Shown: positions 10,411-21,001 of the stretch, piece after piece
How the letters are laid out: the number at the start of each line of letters is the position of its first letter
How positions within the stretch are numbered: the stretch's first letter is position 1
Source of the DNA: Asterella californica
Lineage: Eukaryota > Streptophyta > Marchantiopsida > Marchantiales > Aytoniaceae
NCBI GenBank assembly: GCA_036924285.1
Contig: JAYKYS010000008.1
Coordinates: forward strand, 14,493,001 to 14,557,000
Reading direction: 5' to 3'
DNA length: 64,000 nt
Position numbers and translations under genes: made by a program
Notes under the pieces: generated by a model
What the model was told of the DNA's origin: nothing
The model's input: only the letters and a program-made list of their open reading frames with translations
Databases searched by the model: none

Positions 10411-13110
10411 AGGTTCAAGCTCTAACCAGAGCGTCGAAATCTCATCATCACACGTGACTCCAACTTGCCTAACCCCGCTCCTACTGAGCTCAAATATCTC
10501 CTACTAGGACGGTCAAGATAATGACAACCTGTACCTGCCATCACCACAGACAGCCTCTCATGGTCTCGCAAGTCCAACCTCACCGTGAGAGAAACAAAGT
10601 TAGTCTGACTAGTCCGCATCTCTTGTCTCACTACCGACAGCATAATGGAGTGAACTCACTCCAAAAATCAACCGTCAACACAAGCAACCGCAACGCACTA
10701 ACGAGAAGCAGAATATGGAGAGGTTCCAACCACAAGAAGTCCAAACGATAACCCTCCATCCTCAAACATGGGCAAAAGATAAACCTAATCTCAAACCGAA
10801 CTGATGTCATTTTTTGATGATCACATGCACAATATATGACCACCGACTGTTATAAACTATAACTAAGGTCACTAACTAGATGTCCAAACCTCTAGTAGCT
10901 CCAAAAGTCTCTACGTGATAGCTCCACTAGTTCACCCAAGTCAACTGTCACCATCCTCCATGCGTCTCTACGGCATAGACAAACGCTATCACAACTACAG
11001 CTTCCTTCTAGTACTATGTGGTCGCCTACCACTCCTCAAGGAATGTGCGGAAATATCTCTTACTATCTTAAACAAGTCCATAAATACTTGCATGCATCCG
11101 TAGAAGACATCAAGAGCCATTGGTCTAGTGATAAAGTCAAAGCTAAGAGCTAAATAGTTCAGCACATTCTTCAAGAATAGTGTTGGGATGAGTGACCTGA
11201 TTTTACTCACTCCCACACCATTGAAATTAGGCTTAGCTTACGCATGCCAACAAGCTGGCTTGCTGGCTCCGCTCGTGCACTTCTGCACTCACGCACATCT
11301 GCTCCTCTAAGCCACCGTGACACTTTCGCTCACTCTCCGCTTCGCTCCGTTTAGAGTAGGGTAGCAATTCAGGACCAAACGCGCAGAGGCAGAAAACACA
11401 CCCCAAATAGCAACTTCGGACAACCTAATAAGGTAGAAATCTGCCAACGAATACGCTATCGTATAACGTGTTTTTTTGTCTAGGAATACACTGGGTATAT
11501 GGCTGTGCAGAGGTATGTGGATTGACAAGGTTGGATCTAGATCTGGATGTTTCCACTCAAATGTTTCACTATCTACTCTTCTAGCCCGAGTGACCTTGTA
11601 TCCGCTCGGCTCAAGTTTAAAGCTTGCTATGATTCAATTACGTATAGGTTGCATAAACTTGTGTTACAAACAGATCTTTTGTACTCTAACTAAAATACTC
11701 AGCTCTGTACTATCTAACTGAAGTTATTCCTCTATATCACTGGAAGCATGACTTCTGAATAGCTCCCAGCGACGCTAACTGTCCATCAATCCAACTATCA
11801 CAACTTCATAGTACAACCAGAAGATGCTATAAGATCACTCAATCAACTTGATAGAGCATCGATAAAACTTGTTGTACACCCTGGTCTACCAAGCATTCCA
11901 GCAAGGTAAAGCATGCATACTCCAAAACACTACTCAGATCTCAATATAACACCAACGGCGGTAGTACCTGACAGCTCCGAGAACCCAAACAGCGGCTTAA
12001 GACTCATGGCGAGTCCGGTCTCCTTCATCACCAAGAGCTGAAATCAGCCCCCACACCTTCCAATGTCGAGTTGTATGCAGTCATGGCAGTTTCAGCAACA
12101 AAATCTTCTCCAAATTGATCGAAAATGATCAAATTGACAATAGATGATACCGAAAAACCCGAAATTTCTAATAACAGAAGTATCTTTGAACTTTGAGACC
12201 TCAGTCCTCCCAAACCAGTCGACCAATGATGATCAAACTTCACAGGAAGCTTGATTGGACCCTTCACTCCTACCCTGAATAATTTTCAGGTCGAAATCTT
12301 AAACCAATTCTCAGATATGGATCAAACCGTAATTTGTGCTAACTTCAGAGCTTTACAGACCCAGGTACATTTGATCCAAGATTCTGAACAAACTACTCGA
12401 CCATTTCAGGTGAAACTTCCCAAGTATCTTACTGATAAGACATGCTTCAATCCTGGAAAGTTTCACTCAGAAATTCGAGACAGAACTTAAGCAATAGCAA
12501 ACTATCCATGGCTATCATAGTTCGCTGTCCCCGTCTTATCCCGTCTGCACTTCTCAACTTCAATCAGTCGGTTCAGAATCCAAATCGATCAAGAACCTGA
12601 TGAAATTGATATCAAAACGACCAGCACGTCGTCAGCTCTCCAACCCAACAGACAGCTCCTCAAAACTCCTCGCGAGTCTCTCGGAATAACCAGAAACGTA
12701 GCAGTAGGTACGAATTTCACCCCCCTCCACTCAATCGATCATAACGCGCTCATCCCTCCATGAAATCGACCGATTCTTCAGCCCAGATTGTAGCCCCGGT
12801 CGAGAGCTCTCCAACCATACCCTTCGTTTTGCGAATGGACTTCCGAAGCCTCCAGAAACCACAGAAACGTCGCGAGGATCAGCTAGAACACCATTGGTCC
12901 AAAAGTGGACCAATAAGAGCAAAAAGAGCTTTACTTTTTGTCTTTTCTCCTCTTAACTTTTTTCTTAGAACGAATTTTTACTCCCAAGGAGACATAAGAC
13001 ATCAACAACACTCTAAGACCTCAGAAAATCCTTCAGATGTGTCGATGGATTCTTCGCGGTCCGTAACCACATAGAAGCGCTCAACCAGAATGAAACCAGC
13101 GAGTCTCAGA
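10411..13110. repeat. Unclassified retroelement-derived sequence
   Basis: There is no supported gene. Segments at 10.45-10.75 kb match 4.9-5.15 kb, and 12.5-13.05 kb matches 5.9-6.25 kb and, faintly, 16.9-17.3 kb of the intact LTR. A GAATACACTGGGTAT box at 11487 also occurs near 4757, but the order of these pieces differs from the 4.7-6.3 kb block, so one of the two blocks is rearranged. I see no complete LTR pair here. Confidence 0.35.
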
Positions 13111-13314
13111 CTAATACAAAGTCAATATTACAACCTGAAAACGTTCTACAATAAAAGGTACGACAAAAGAAAATGGTGAAGTTATCACTCGATTGTAATA
13201 TTCTTGCTCGAAGTTTCTCACGATCCAAGCCCCATGATTGACCTTCGGTCGGCAATGACACCGAACATCGACCCAAAGGTTGAAAGGAACGTTCGATGGA
13301 TAGTTGAGATCCAT
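13111..13314 (-). CDS. LTR-encoded short protein 2 (pep2), third copy
   Basis: This 67-residue frame runs MDLNYPSNVPFN to VVILTLY with a stop. The VRNF..EYYN core and the FSFVVPFIV...F end match the copies at 6329-6544 and 23458-23715. Its ATG lies two codons after the TGA that ends the pep1 frame, the same spacing as elsewhere. DNA similarity outside the frames is much weaker. Confidence 0.5.
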   Translation of the reverse strand: MDLNYPSNVPFNLWVDVRCHCRPKVNHGAWIVRNFEQEYYNRVITSPFSFVVPFIVERFQVVILTLY

Positions 13315-13320
13315 TGTTCC

Positions 13321-13542
13321 TCACAACAAAATGTACATCGTCATATCCCAAGTCTCTCCGTATGTAACAATCGGAAGGATCACCGGAAGCTATAACTCCA
13401 TCATTCTTCTCATGAATTCATCGCCAAAGTATGCAACTAACCACTGTCGAAAGTGATCGCGGTGGATGCAATGAAGCTTGATATGAAATGGATTCGGGAA
13501 AGGAAGATCCGGAGCCGGTAACACACCTCCGTCCATAACCAC
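13321..13542 (-). pseudogene. LTR-encoded short protein 1 (pep1), copy with one internal stop
   Basis: The minus frame reads PAPDLPFPNPFHIKLHC, then DHFRQWLVAYFGDEF and LPIVTYGETWDMTMYILL, clearly pep1. A single TAG near 13390 (after RRMMEL) interrupts it. The frame ends with TGA, then two codons, then the pep2 ATG. An LTR-like start TGTCGTGTTGTGG (minus) lies upstream at about 13854-13866. Confidence 0.5.
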
Positions 13543-15367
13543 CACTCCTGCAGTTCTTCACTCCTCCATGCAGACCACCGAGAACTCTCACGAATCACCC
13601 GTTGAGAGAGAATGTCGTATGAACCTTCGACCCACCATTTTATACACAATTGCGGCGACAAGGACCACTGAAGTGAACGCACACAGATCGATGACTTGGC
13701 ACGTTCCTCTACCGTGCGATCACTTAAACAGATAATCACAAACGTGGCACTCATCACACCGTTCGGCGAGTTACGAGATACGGTTCACGAAACACAAAAA
13801 AGAAACACAACATAGGTTACACAGGAATTTCACACAGGAGCCGAACCACAACACGACAACGCGTAGGTGGATTACGTCAGATTTTTGACAACCCACGACC
13901 TTCTTTTCTCTATAACTCACTCGATCCTTCATCAAATTGAATGATTTTTGATATGTTGAAATCATCTTCTCAGTGTGCACTCATCGCCACCAGCAATTAT
14001 TGACCAACATCCACCTGACGTCTACTGACGTGCATCTTTCGATCACCAAATTGACCCAAAAATCTATCACACGAAATTTCGACAGCGCTTGCGCACTACC
14101 CACCAAGAATAGATCCACACACTACTGATCTGACAATGATCAAACACACAATCAAAAAGATTCACTCCGTGCATGCGCGTACCCGTAAATCAAAGATATC
14201 AACGATATGCATACTCTAGAGATACCACCGGCAGAAATCTGTGACGTAAGAGCACTCAATCAGACCTTGTGACTTCAGTTCTTCGAGTAATAAGGATTGG
14301 TACTCACTCCGCCATGCCAACCGGCAATACACAAACACTAAAGTCAAGCTACACTCACTATGCGCACTAGAGAATCCTAGTTGCACTCACCAAGAGTATC
14401 TACCATAGCCAGGAGCTTGAAGACTCAACTCAAAAAACTGAAGCCTACAAGTCCTACCTGCAAAGTATACCCCTAGTGGGACTAGCCCAAGATCCCGTCC
14501 TAACGACACTAACGACCCTATCGAGATTAACCATTATGCACTTGGTCAACCTAACCGGGATGCTAAACTGACATGACAAGACCATCAACGGTGCCTTAGG
14601 AAGATAACTATGAGGCATCCATGGAACCACCGCCTAGGTCTCATCCACGACAGAAGTCAGGAAAGTCAAAGAGGCTATCAAACGGATCAGGGGGTCGTAA
14701 GCATGCGATAGAAGATGAAGTCAGCATGGAAATGCAGGTCACCTTAAAGACACTTGTTACAAGAATGAACGATAGCATACTCAAGGACCTCAACATCTCA
14801 ATCAACGAGTATGGTAGCTCCATGAATGACACTTCTTTCATCAAGATCGACACCTTTGATAGCAAAGGATCACCGTCTATCATGTCTCAAGGAAGGTAAT
14901 TTTCCAAACAATCAGGAAAGAAACTACAAAGAAGAGGCGTCTGAGATTCATCAAGAAGAAGGTCGCAGAAGAAGAAGAGTTCAAGGAAGGGGATCAAGCT
15001 CTAACTCAACCAAATGTGATCGCGTCATTCATAGAACAAGTACAGAGGATGTCGTTCTTCAAATACATGGTCATCTCATATCCAAAAGAGAGAGCACTAT
15101 AAGACTATACTCTCCTTACGGATGTAACACAATGATCCGACTATTTGAAACAATTATAAAGGGATAAATACTTTAGCTCAATCAATCCGATCAAGAATGA
15201 AGTGCGGCTGCTATTTATGACGAATCAGAAGGAAGGATAAGAGATCTTTGTACAACGAAGAAGAAGACAAGAGAGCTCGTGCTCAAAAATCCAGAAGCAG
15301 CGAACTATTCTTTTTTATCTCGACCTACCCTGAACACATTGATTCTCAACACAGTAAATGCATACGG
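13543..15367. repeat. Repeat-derived sequence; target of the 15-25 kb insertion
   Basis: The stretch 13543-13866 belongs to the minus-strand LTR-like repeat carrying pep1/pep2. From 13867 to 15367 I recognise no gene. A plus-strand frame at 14621-14899 (92 residues, basic Ser/Arg/Gly-rich start, then a Ser/Asn-rich part) and a charged stretch after 14930 (RFIKKKVAEEEEFKEGDQ in one frame) look like gag-like remnants but match nothing I can name. The last bases ACGG (15364-15367) are repeated right of the inserted element at 25389-25392. Confidence 0.35.
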
Positions 15368-15388
15368 TGTCGTACCTTCTAGCTGTGG

Positions 15389-15673
15389 CTAGTGATCGAT
15401 GCACAACAGAGCGACTAGTATCCCGTAGATTTCTCTCTGATTTCCTCGATAACTAAGCACTTTCTTTCTCCAGTAAAGGGTCAAGATAACTACACGAAAA
15501 CGTTGGATGATCATAGGCACGACAAACGAAATATGCGATGACATGATCTCTCGATAGTATTCCTCTCCGAAGTTTCTCACTACTAGGGCTTCGTACATGG
15601 CTTTGGGTCAACAGATGTATCTTATCTCGCACTCGGTGTTAAAGTTTACAGGAGGGAGCTGATTTAGATCCAT
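15389..15673 (-). pseudogene. pep2 copy in 3' LTR, with internal stop and lost end
   Basis: The frame starts MDLNQLPPVNF two codons after the pep1 stop. A TGA stands where the 5' LTR copy has CGA (Arg in the C-R-P-K box). The normal stop after ILTLY is read as TGG, so the open frame runs on to 15389. Both lesions are absent from at least one sister copy, so they arose after the family spread. Confidence 0.55.
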
Positions 15674-15679
15674 CCTTCG

Positions 15680-15895
15680 TTAGATGAGGATAAAGACGGT
15701 GAGATCCCATTCTTGGCCGTAAGTGACAACAGGTAAGACCACAGGGACAGGCGAGAGCATGACTTGCGCGGTAAAGTTATGCCCGAAGGATCCTATCAGA
15801 AACTGTTGAAAATGAACTCGTTCCATGTACATCAGTTTAATCTGGAAAGGGTTTCGAAAAGGAAATCTGGGCGGTAAGTAGAGTCCTTCGTCCAT
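15680..15895 (-). CDS. LTR-encoded short protein 1 (pep1) in 3' LTR
   Basis: This is an intact 71-residue frame, MDEGLYLPPRF to DLTVFILI, nearly identical to the one in the 5' LTR at 23722-23937. The ATG follows a TGA by one codon. That TGA ends another in-frame stretch (MRLYRSFMD...VGVHML). The frame therefore lies in a run of open segments in one register, each closed by a single stop. The predicted product is small, with a basic/aromatic middle and a hydrophobic end. It has no recognised domain. Confidence 0.5.
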   Translation of the reverse strand: MDEGLYLPPRFPFRNPFQIKLMYMERVHFQQFLIGSFGHNFTAQVMLSPVPVVLPVVTYGQEWDLTVFILI

Positions 15896-17346
15896 CTCTC
15901 ACAACATGTGCACTCCAACTACAAAGGTATCCCGATCCATAAAACTCCGATACAATCTCATAGGATCACCACGATGTCTCCACGAACAATCTCTTGAATT
16001 TCTCAAGGTCGAATGCCCCACACAAGTCACTCCCCTTTGCTTAAAGGTTTCGAACACAAAACAAGGATAGGTGCAAGCTCCCTAACCGAGCAACCCAAGC
16101 CACACGGGCTGATGAGGTGGCACACATGCACATCGCATGTTTGGTGCCGTCATACTCATCCACGTGTAGGTCGTCTGGGTGAAAGGATCTAATGCATGCA
16201 CCGTAACAAGAGACTAGGCTAGGGAGGTAGTCGACTTTACAAGTCAAGGATCGCAATTTGCCACGTTGAGTGCGAACCTGACAACCACATGACGTGGTTA
16301 CAACGTAGGTCGCTAAGCCTTATCTACGCCTAGAATACTCCCCAAAGCAATACAAACGTCACACTGGATACTTTTCTGCCAGCTGCCGCTAACAAGACTC
16401 GGGACCTGGACTAGATACCGTTGCCGATACAACTCGACAGCGAACTTTCACACATGATAGGTACAGATTTACAGCTCAGTCTCCTCTCAAACTTGTCACG
16501 TAGGTAGGATACTAGAATCTCTACTTACAGGTCAAATTTCAGGAAGATCTGACGGCTAGATCTTCTCCCACAATTAACACAAATTCTCAGAAACTAACAC
16601 GCACTTCCAATCTCAAATTCAGGACAGAAGCTTCTTCGCCTAAATGAACCGTCCACTTCCACTCAAACTTCCTGTGCTATCAATTCAGAAGGTAAACTCA
16701 CTACTCAGGAAATTTGAGCCAATTTGACTGTTCGGATCATCCTCCATAAATCTGAAAACTTGCTGCTCTAGATTGAAAGCTTTCTGCACCCCGTCATCTT
16801 CAAATCGCCATTGCGCTCAATCCGCATAACATCCAGTGGTGAAATTTGGGGTCAGAGCTTCAGCAACTGACAGACTACAAGTTTATGAAATCTGATCTCA
16901 ATCTGACGGCTCAATCACTCAAACCCCTTAATGTTACAATCGGAAGAGAAAGCTATGTACTCCCATCACTCTATGAACTTCAAAATGCCATAACGTATGC
17001 CTTGGACCTCCAAATCGAGTGAAATTTGGGCTCAGGTTGCTCCTCCCGTCGAGTGCTCTCCGCCCATGCCCTCCGATCTCCAAAATCCCTCGTGAAAGTG
17101 ACCCGATCCTCCCAGAGCGCACACTTAGGTAGATGACAAGTTATCTTCACTTTTTGGAGGACCAATGGGAAGTTAAAGGACTCAACCTTGTCCTTTTCTG
17201 CCCCATGGAGACCCCCAGTAGATAATAGAGCATTCTAAGCTCATAAGAGCAAGGTTTTAGATCCCATTACACCACAACTTCTACAACTGTGCAAAAAATA
17301 CACTTATACGCGTAATTTACATACTAATTGGTCCCACAACAGGACA

Positions 17347-17358
17347 TTTACCCCCTCC
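17347..17358 (-). other. Polypurine tract
   Basis: Read on minus, GGAGGGGGTAAA lies directly before the 3' LTR start TGTCC. This is the place and composition of the plus-strand primer of reverse transcription, and it confirms the element's minus orientation. Confidence 0.85.
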
Positions 17359-17391
17359 AAACCTGTACATCCTCCGGTATGTGCCAACTTG

Positions 17392-18669
17392 CTATCCATA
17401 GTCATCATCGTAGCCCTCATCATGCTCTGAATTGTCAAGTTCATCATCATCTTCTCTCGCATAAGGTCTGGAAAGATGAGAATCCGACTCGAGAAGTTCA
17501 TCGAAATCAAGAAATCTTTCACGTCTTCGGAAAACCTTGACCCTTTTACCTGCAATGGATAACTTCAAGAGTGTACCATCCAATTCTCGCAAACCATATG
17601 TGGCCTTGTCGTGAACGACAACAACAACATAAGGACCAAACCAACGTCGTGCAAACTTCTTGATAGTGCTGTGTTGGTTATCCAAACTGTTGTCATATAC
17701 TATGACCCAGTCACCTTCTCGGATCGGCTTCTTCCGCAATCGATGTGTCTTGTCGAACCGCTCCTTGTTCTTCAACCTCGCCTCCTTGAGTTTGACCAAT
17801 GTTTCTTCGAGGTCCTCCTCACGTCGCTCAAGCTGCTGAATTCGTAGTGCCAATAGTCCTTCCCTATCAGAACCATCCTCCCAAGGTAGACATACCCAAG
17901 TAGGAATGTCTCCTTCCGCTAGCATGATAGGTTTTTGACCGATCATCAATTCTGTAGGCATGTAATCAGTGACAGTACTATGAGTAGTTCTATCAGCCCA
18001 CAACGCAAAAGGAAGAAGTCTAGGCCAGTCCCCATGACGCCCCTTGCACGCTTTCACCAATGCTTGGATGATTGGTGAGTGCCCTCGTTCACTTTTCCCA
18101 TTCACTTCCGGGTTCATCGAAGTGGTCAAATTCAATCGTATTCCATATATGTTGAAGAACTCACGTGCTTCATCTGCATTCAACTCTCCTCTATTTGCAC
18201 GGATTCTCCCCACGCTTCCATATCTAGAAACGATATCTTCTAATATGAATCAACAGACAGGTTCAGTAGCTTTGGTGCGTAGAGCCCTCCCTTCTACAAA
18301 GTACGACAGCTCTTCCCGAGCCAAAACTAAATGACGCATGTCTCAAATTCCTGGTGGCATGGCAACCAAATCCAAAACCCATTGGAAATGAATGGACAAG
18401 GGATATGTGGGTCTCAATCCATCCCTATACTGAATCTTGGATTGGAATTGACATTCAATGCATGACCCAACAAACTTCTCTACATCTCAATACAATCCTT
18501 TCCACCAATACCTCTCCTTGATCTTGGTAAAGGTCGTCCTTGTACCTCGATGTCCTGCCCATAAGGTATCATGAAATTGTTCGAGTACCTGTTTCTTGGT
18601 CTCTGCATCATCCACTACTCTCAAGGGTACTCCATCTCTCCTCTTTGGCCTCTTCCACAGATATCCATC
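17392..18669 (-). pseudogene. Integrase region of gypsy pol, with three in-frame TGA stops
   Basis: The frame shows a zinc-binding region (HDTLWAGHRGTRTTFTKIK, then CIECQFQ), the integrase core (WVLDLVAMP with the first catalytic Asp; the tract before GELNADEAREFF; EVNGKSERGHSPIIQALV with the catalytic Glu), and a C-terminal part (WFGPYVVVVV...YGLRELDG) ending in an acidic tail. In-frame TGA codons follow GLY (near 18490), PPGI (near 18340) and PVC (near 18250), leaving only the block from 18213 open. At the second catalytic position I read ANRGEL where, from memory of the family, ADRGEL is expected, so the Asp may be lost. It inserted element DNA into the chromosome when active. Confidence 0.88.
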
Positions 18670-19119
18670 TCATAATAGATAACCATAGGTCTGATGTCGT
18701 ATCTCCTTGAAGACTTTCTCCGTCCATTCTTCATACTTCTGAAGAGTGCTTAGATAGCGTCCGATTTCCTTGAGCCTCCCACAGTAAAGTTCTTCCTTGA
18801 AAGGAAGAACACCATCCAAGCGACTCCGGTCCTCGCTTGATAGTTGTAGAACTTGCCCCTCCTCTGCATCATCTTCATCCATATCTTCCGCCTCCATGTC
18901 TTCTTCTTGAGAGTACCTAGCTCTAGACAACATGTTTGCCATTGAATTCATCTTCCCTGCTATGTGTCTCAACTCTGGATTCAACGACCTAACGTAAGCT
19001 ATCCAACGTAACATAGCAATATCAGGCGTTGTGCAGTTTGCTATCATTCCCAACAAAGGTGAGCAATCAGTTTCAAGTAGTACATGTGCTCCAATGAGAT
19101 ACTCCTTCTCAGCTTTCAT
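18670..19119 (-). pseudogene. C-terminal RNase H part of pol, shifted by one base
   Basis: The frame HVLLETDCSPLLGMIANC...DIAMLRWIAYVRSLN...HIAGKMNSMANMLSRARY continues the RNase H domain that begins in the upstream frame. The junction (upstream reading ...RELWAL then stop; this frame from ATGAAAGCTGAG) is repaired on paper by one extra G in a short G run near 19137, so a single-base deletion is likely. An acidic linker (EDMEAEDMDEDDAEEG) follows the RNase H part. This part would remove RNA from RNA:DNA hybrids. Confidence 0.85.
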
Positions 19120-19124
19120 TGCAG

Positions 19125-21001
19125 TTACAACGCCCAGAGCTCTCGTTTGACTTGAAGGTATCTCCTTTGTCGATTCGTAAGTATACGAGCATCAAATCTT
19201 GTTGCAAACCTCTTTTCCTCATCATCATCCTGCCCTATTGTCCAACCTATAGCGATAGGACTAGTATCAACAATAATGATTATGGGTCTATCACAATCAT
19301 AGCTTAACTGTCGTAGAACTGGTGGTGATTTCAATGCTTCTTTTAGTCGCACTATAGCGACCCTCTGCTCCTCAGCCCAAGTGAACCTTCTTCGCTTCCT
19401 CAGCAACTCATACAATGGTTCAGACATATGACCAAAATGAGGAATCCACACTCGATAAAACAAACAAGCTCCCAAGAATCTTCTAACCTCTGTGGTGTTG
19501 GCACAATCTTTCATCCTCCCTATGGCATCAACCTTTGATGAGTTCGGACGTCGGCCAAAAGCTCCACAAAGATGACCAACAACAACAATCTCTGGTACTC
19601 CAAAGCTCGACTTCTCTGCTGAAAGAGTGAGATTTACCTCCTCAAGCCTTGTTAAGATCATCTCCACATCGTGAATATGATCAACCACAAATCTTCGACA
19701 TCCATCCTCAGTCAACTTCTCATCTTTGTCTTCGACCGCACACCCTTTCATAGGAATATCATCTATGAAAGGTATGGTCTTCTCTGGAATGAATTCTCTC
19801 AAAATCCTATTCATTGCATTTTGCACATGAGCAACAGAGTTTGTCGCTCCTTGTGATAATGTGCACATCCTTACAAGCCCAAGCGGAGTACGCATGGTGG
19901 TGAGATCTCTGCTCTCTATTGCCAACTGGAACTGATCATACCCAGAGTATAAATCTCCAATCGAATAGATAGCACGGCCAGCAAAAGCTTCTGCAACTTC
20001 ATCTACTATGGGTCCTGATCCCATGTTTCGAATAGTCACATTGTTAGCCTGTTGCATGTCTTGGATGAACCTAAGAGCCCCTGACTTCTTAGGTACAGTA
20101 AACCACCGACTCGAGTGAGGTCCCATAGATGGCTCTAAAATACCCATGCGTATCTTCTCTTTCAACAATTCAACAAGCTTTGACAACATCGCTCGTGGCA
20201 CTGGTATAGACTTCAAGTCCCAAGGCACATGTGGTACTGTGAAGATCACCATGGATGCTACGACACTCGTATCTGCACATCCAATCTCTTCTGCACTGAA
20301 AGCAAAAGCCTTTCCATGCCTTCTCAACATCTCATGAAAATGCTTTCTCTCTTCCTCAGTGAGAAACTCACCCCCTCCAATCTGCAATCGTTTGAGTGTC
20401 TCTTCTGTGAACCTGTGCCCTACTCTCTGTGAATCTCGCAAAACTGGTTCAGTCGATGCTCGTTCCACTTGCTTGTTAGAGTCTTCAGGTAGTTGAGTAG
20501 CCACCGGCTTCACTTTACGCGCCACAGTCTTGTATTTTGTATGAACCTGCGCTTCTTGATGATTCATGGCTCTACTCCTTTCTAACTCCAACTCATGATC
20601 TCCTTCCATCTGAAGCTGAACCTTGTAGCCATCCTCGACGAATCTTGTAATCTCCTCATGTAACTCACGTGAACGGATCGCGACTAATCCATTAACCAAA
20701 GAATCGGTGCTTATAAACGACAAAACCTCCTCAAGAGTATCTTCAAAGCCCTCTTCTTCATACACTCCGTTAATGAACTCCTGATCTAACAAAACTCCTA
20801 GAGTTTTGAAGAGATCTTCCTGCTTTTTCACACATTGTCTTTGTACACTATCCATCTCTTCTACCACTCGAAATCTATTTACACATGCTTCAGAAAACTG
20901 AGCAAATCCACATTTAAACATCTCTTCTTCATCTTCTAGCACTAGCGGAAGGCTCTTTCTCCAATCAACACTCCCATACTCCCGCTCTACAAGAGTGTTA
21001 A
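19125..21001 (-). CDS. Reverse transcriptase and start of RNase H (pol)
   Basis: The first ATG is at 20942, but the frame is open up to the protease stop near 21001, so the natural start is probably a frameshift. The RT shows RWFTVPKKSGALRFIQD, IYSIGDLYSGYDQFQL, MRTPLGLVRMCTLSQGATN and FIDDIP, where FIDD stands in place of the common YxDD. It then goes on through thumb motifs to the RNase H start (IIIIVDTSPIAIGWTIGQ). The N-terminal 200 residues are a linker rich in Glu, Lys and Val. The final residues are lost to the one-base shift at 19137. Comparison with the remnant at 7.15-10.41 kb shows the same domain order. Confidence 0.9.

Larger units (their letters stand above)
15368..17346 (-). 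repeat. 3' LTR of the gypsy element
   Basis: This LTR is about 1979 bp against 2008 bp for the 5' LTR. The difference is one deletion close to the LTR end: in the 5' LTR two CGTA words about 29 bp apart flank the missing piece, and here only one remains, as expected from slippage or recombination between short repeats. The LTR carries the pep1 and pep2 frames near its 3' end (15.4-15.9 kb) and another frame at 16041-16256 that also occurs in the other LTR. Confidence 0.93.

Noticed and set aside
4641..13110. A complete LTR pair around the gag-pol remnant at 7.15-10.41 kb
   Set aside because: The flanking LTR-like repeats are on the opposite strand from the gag-pol and their pieces are in different order, so they cannot be its own LTRs.
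17392..18669. Reading TGA as a sense codon to make integrase open
   Set aside because: The host WD40 gene and other frames use the standard code, and other lesions in the same element show ordinary decay.
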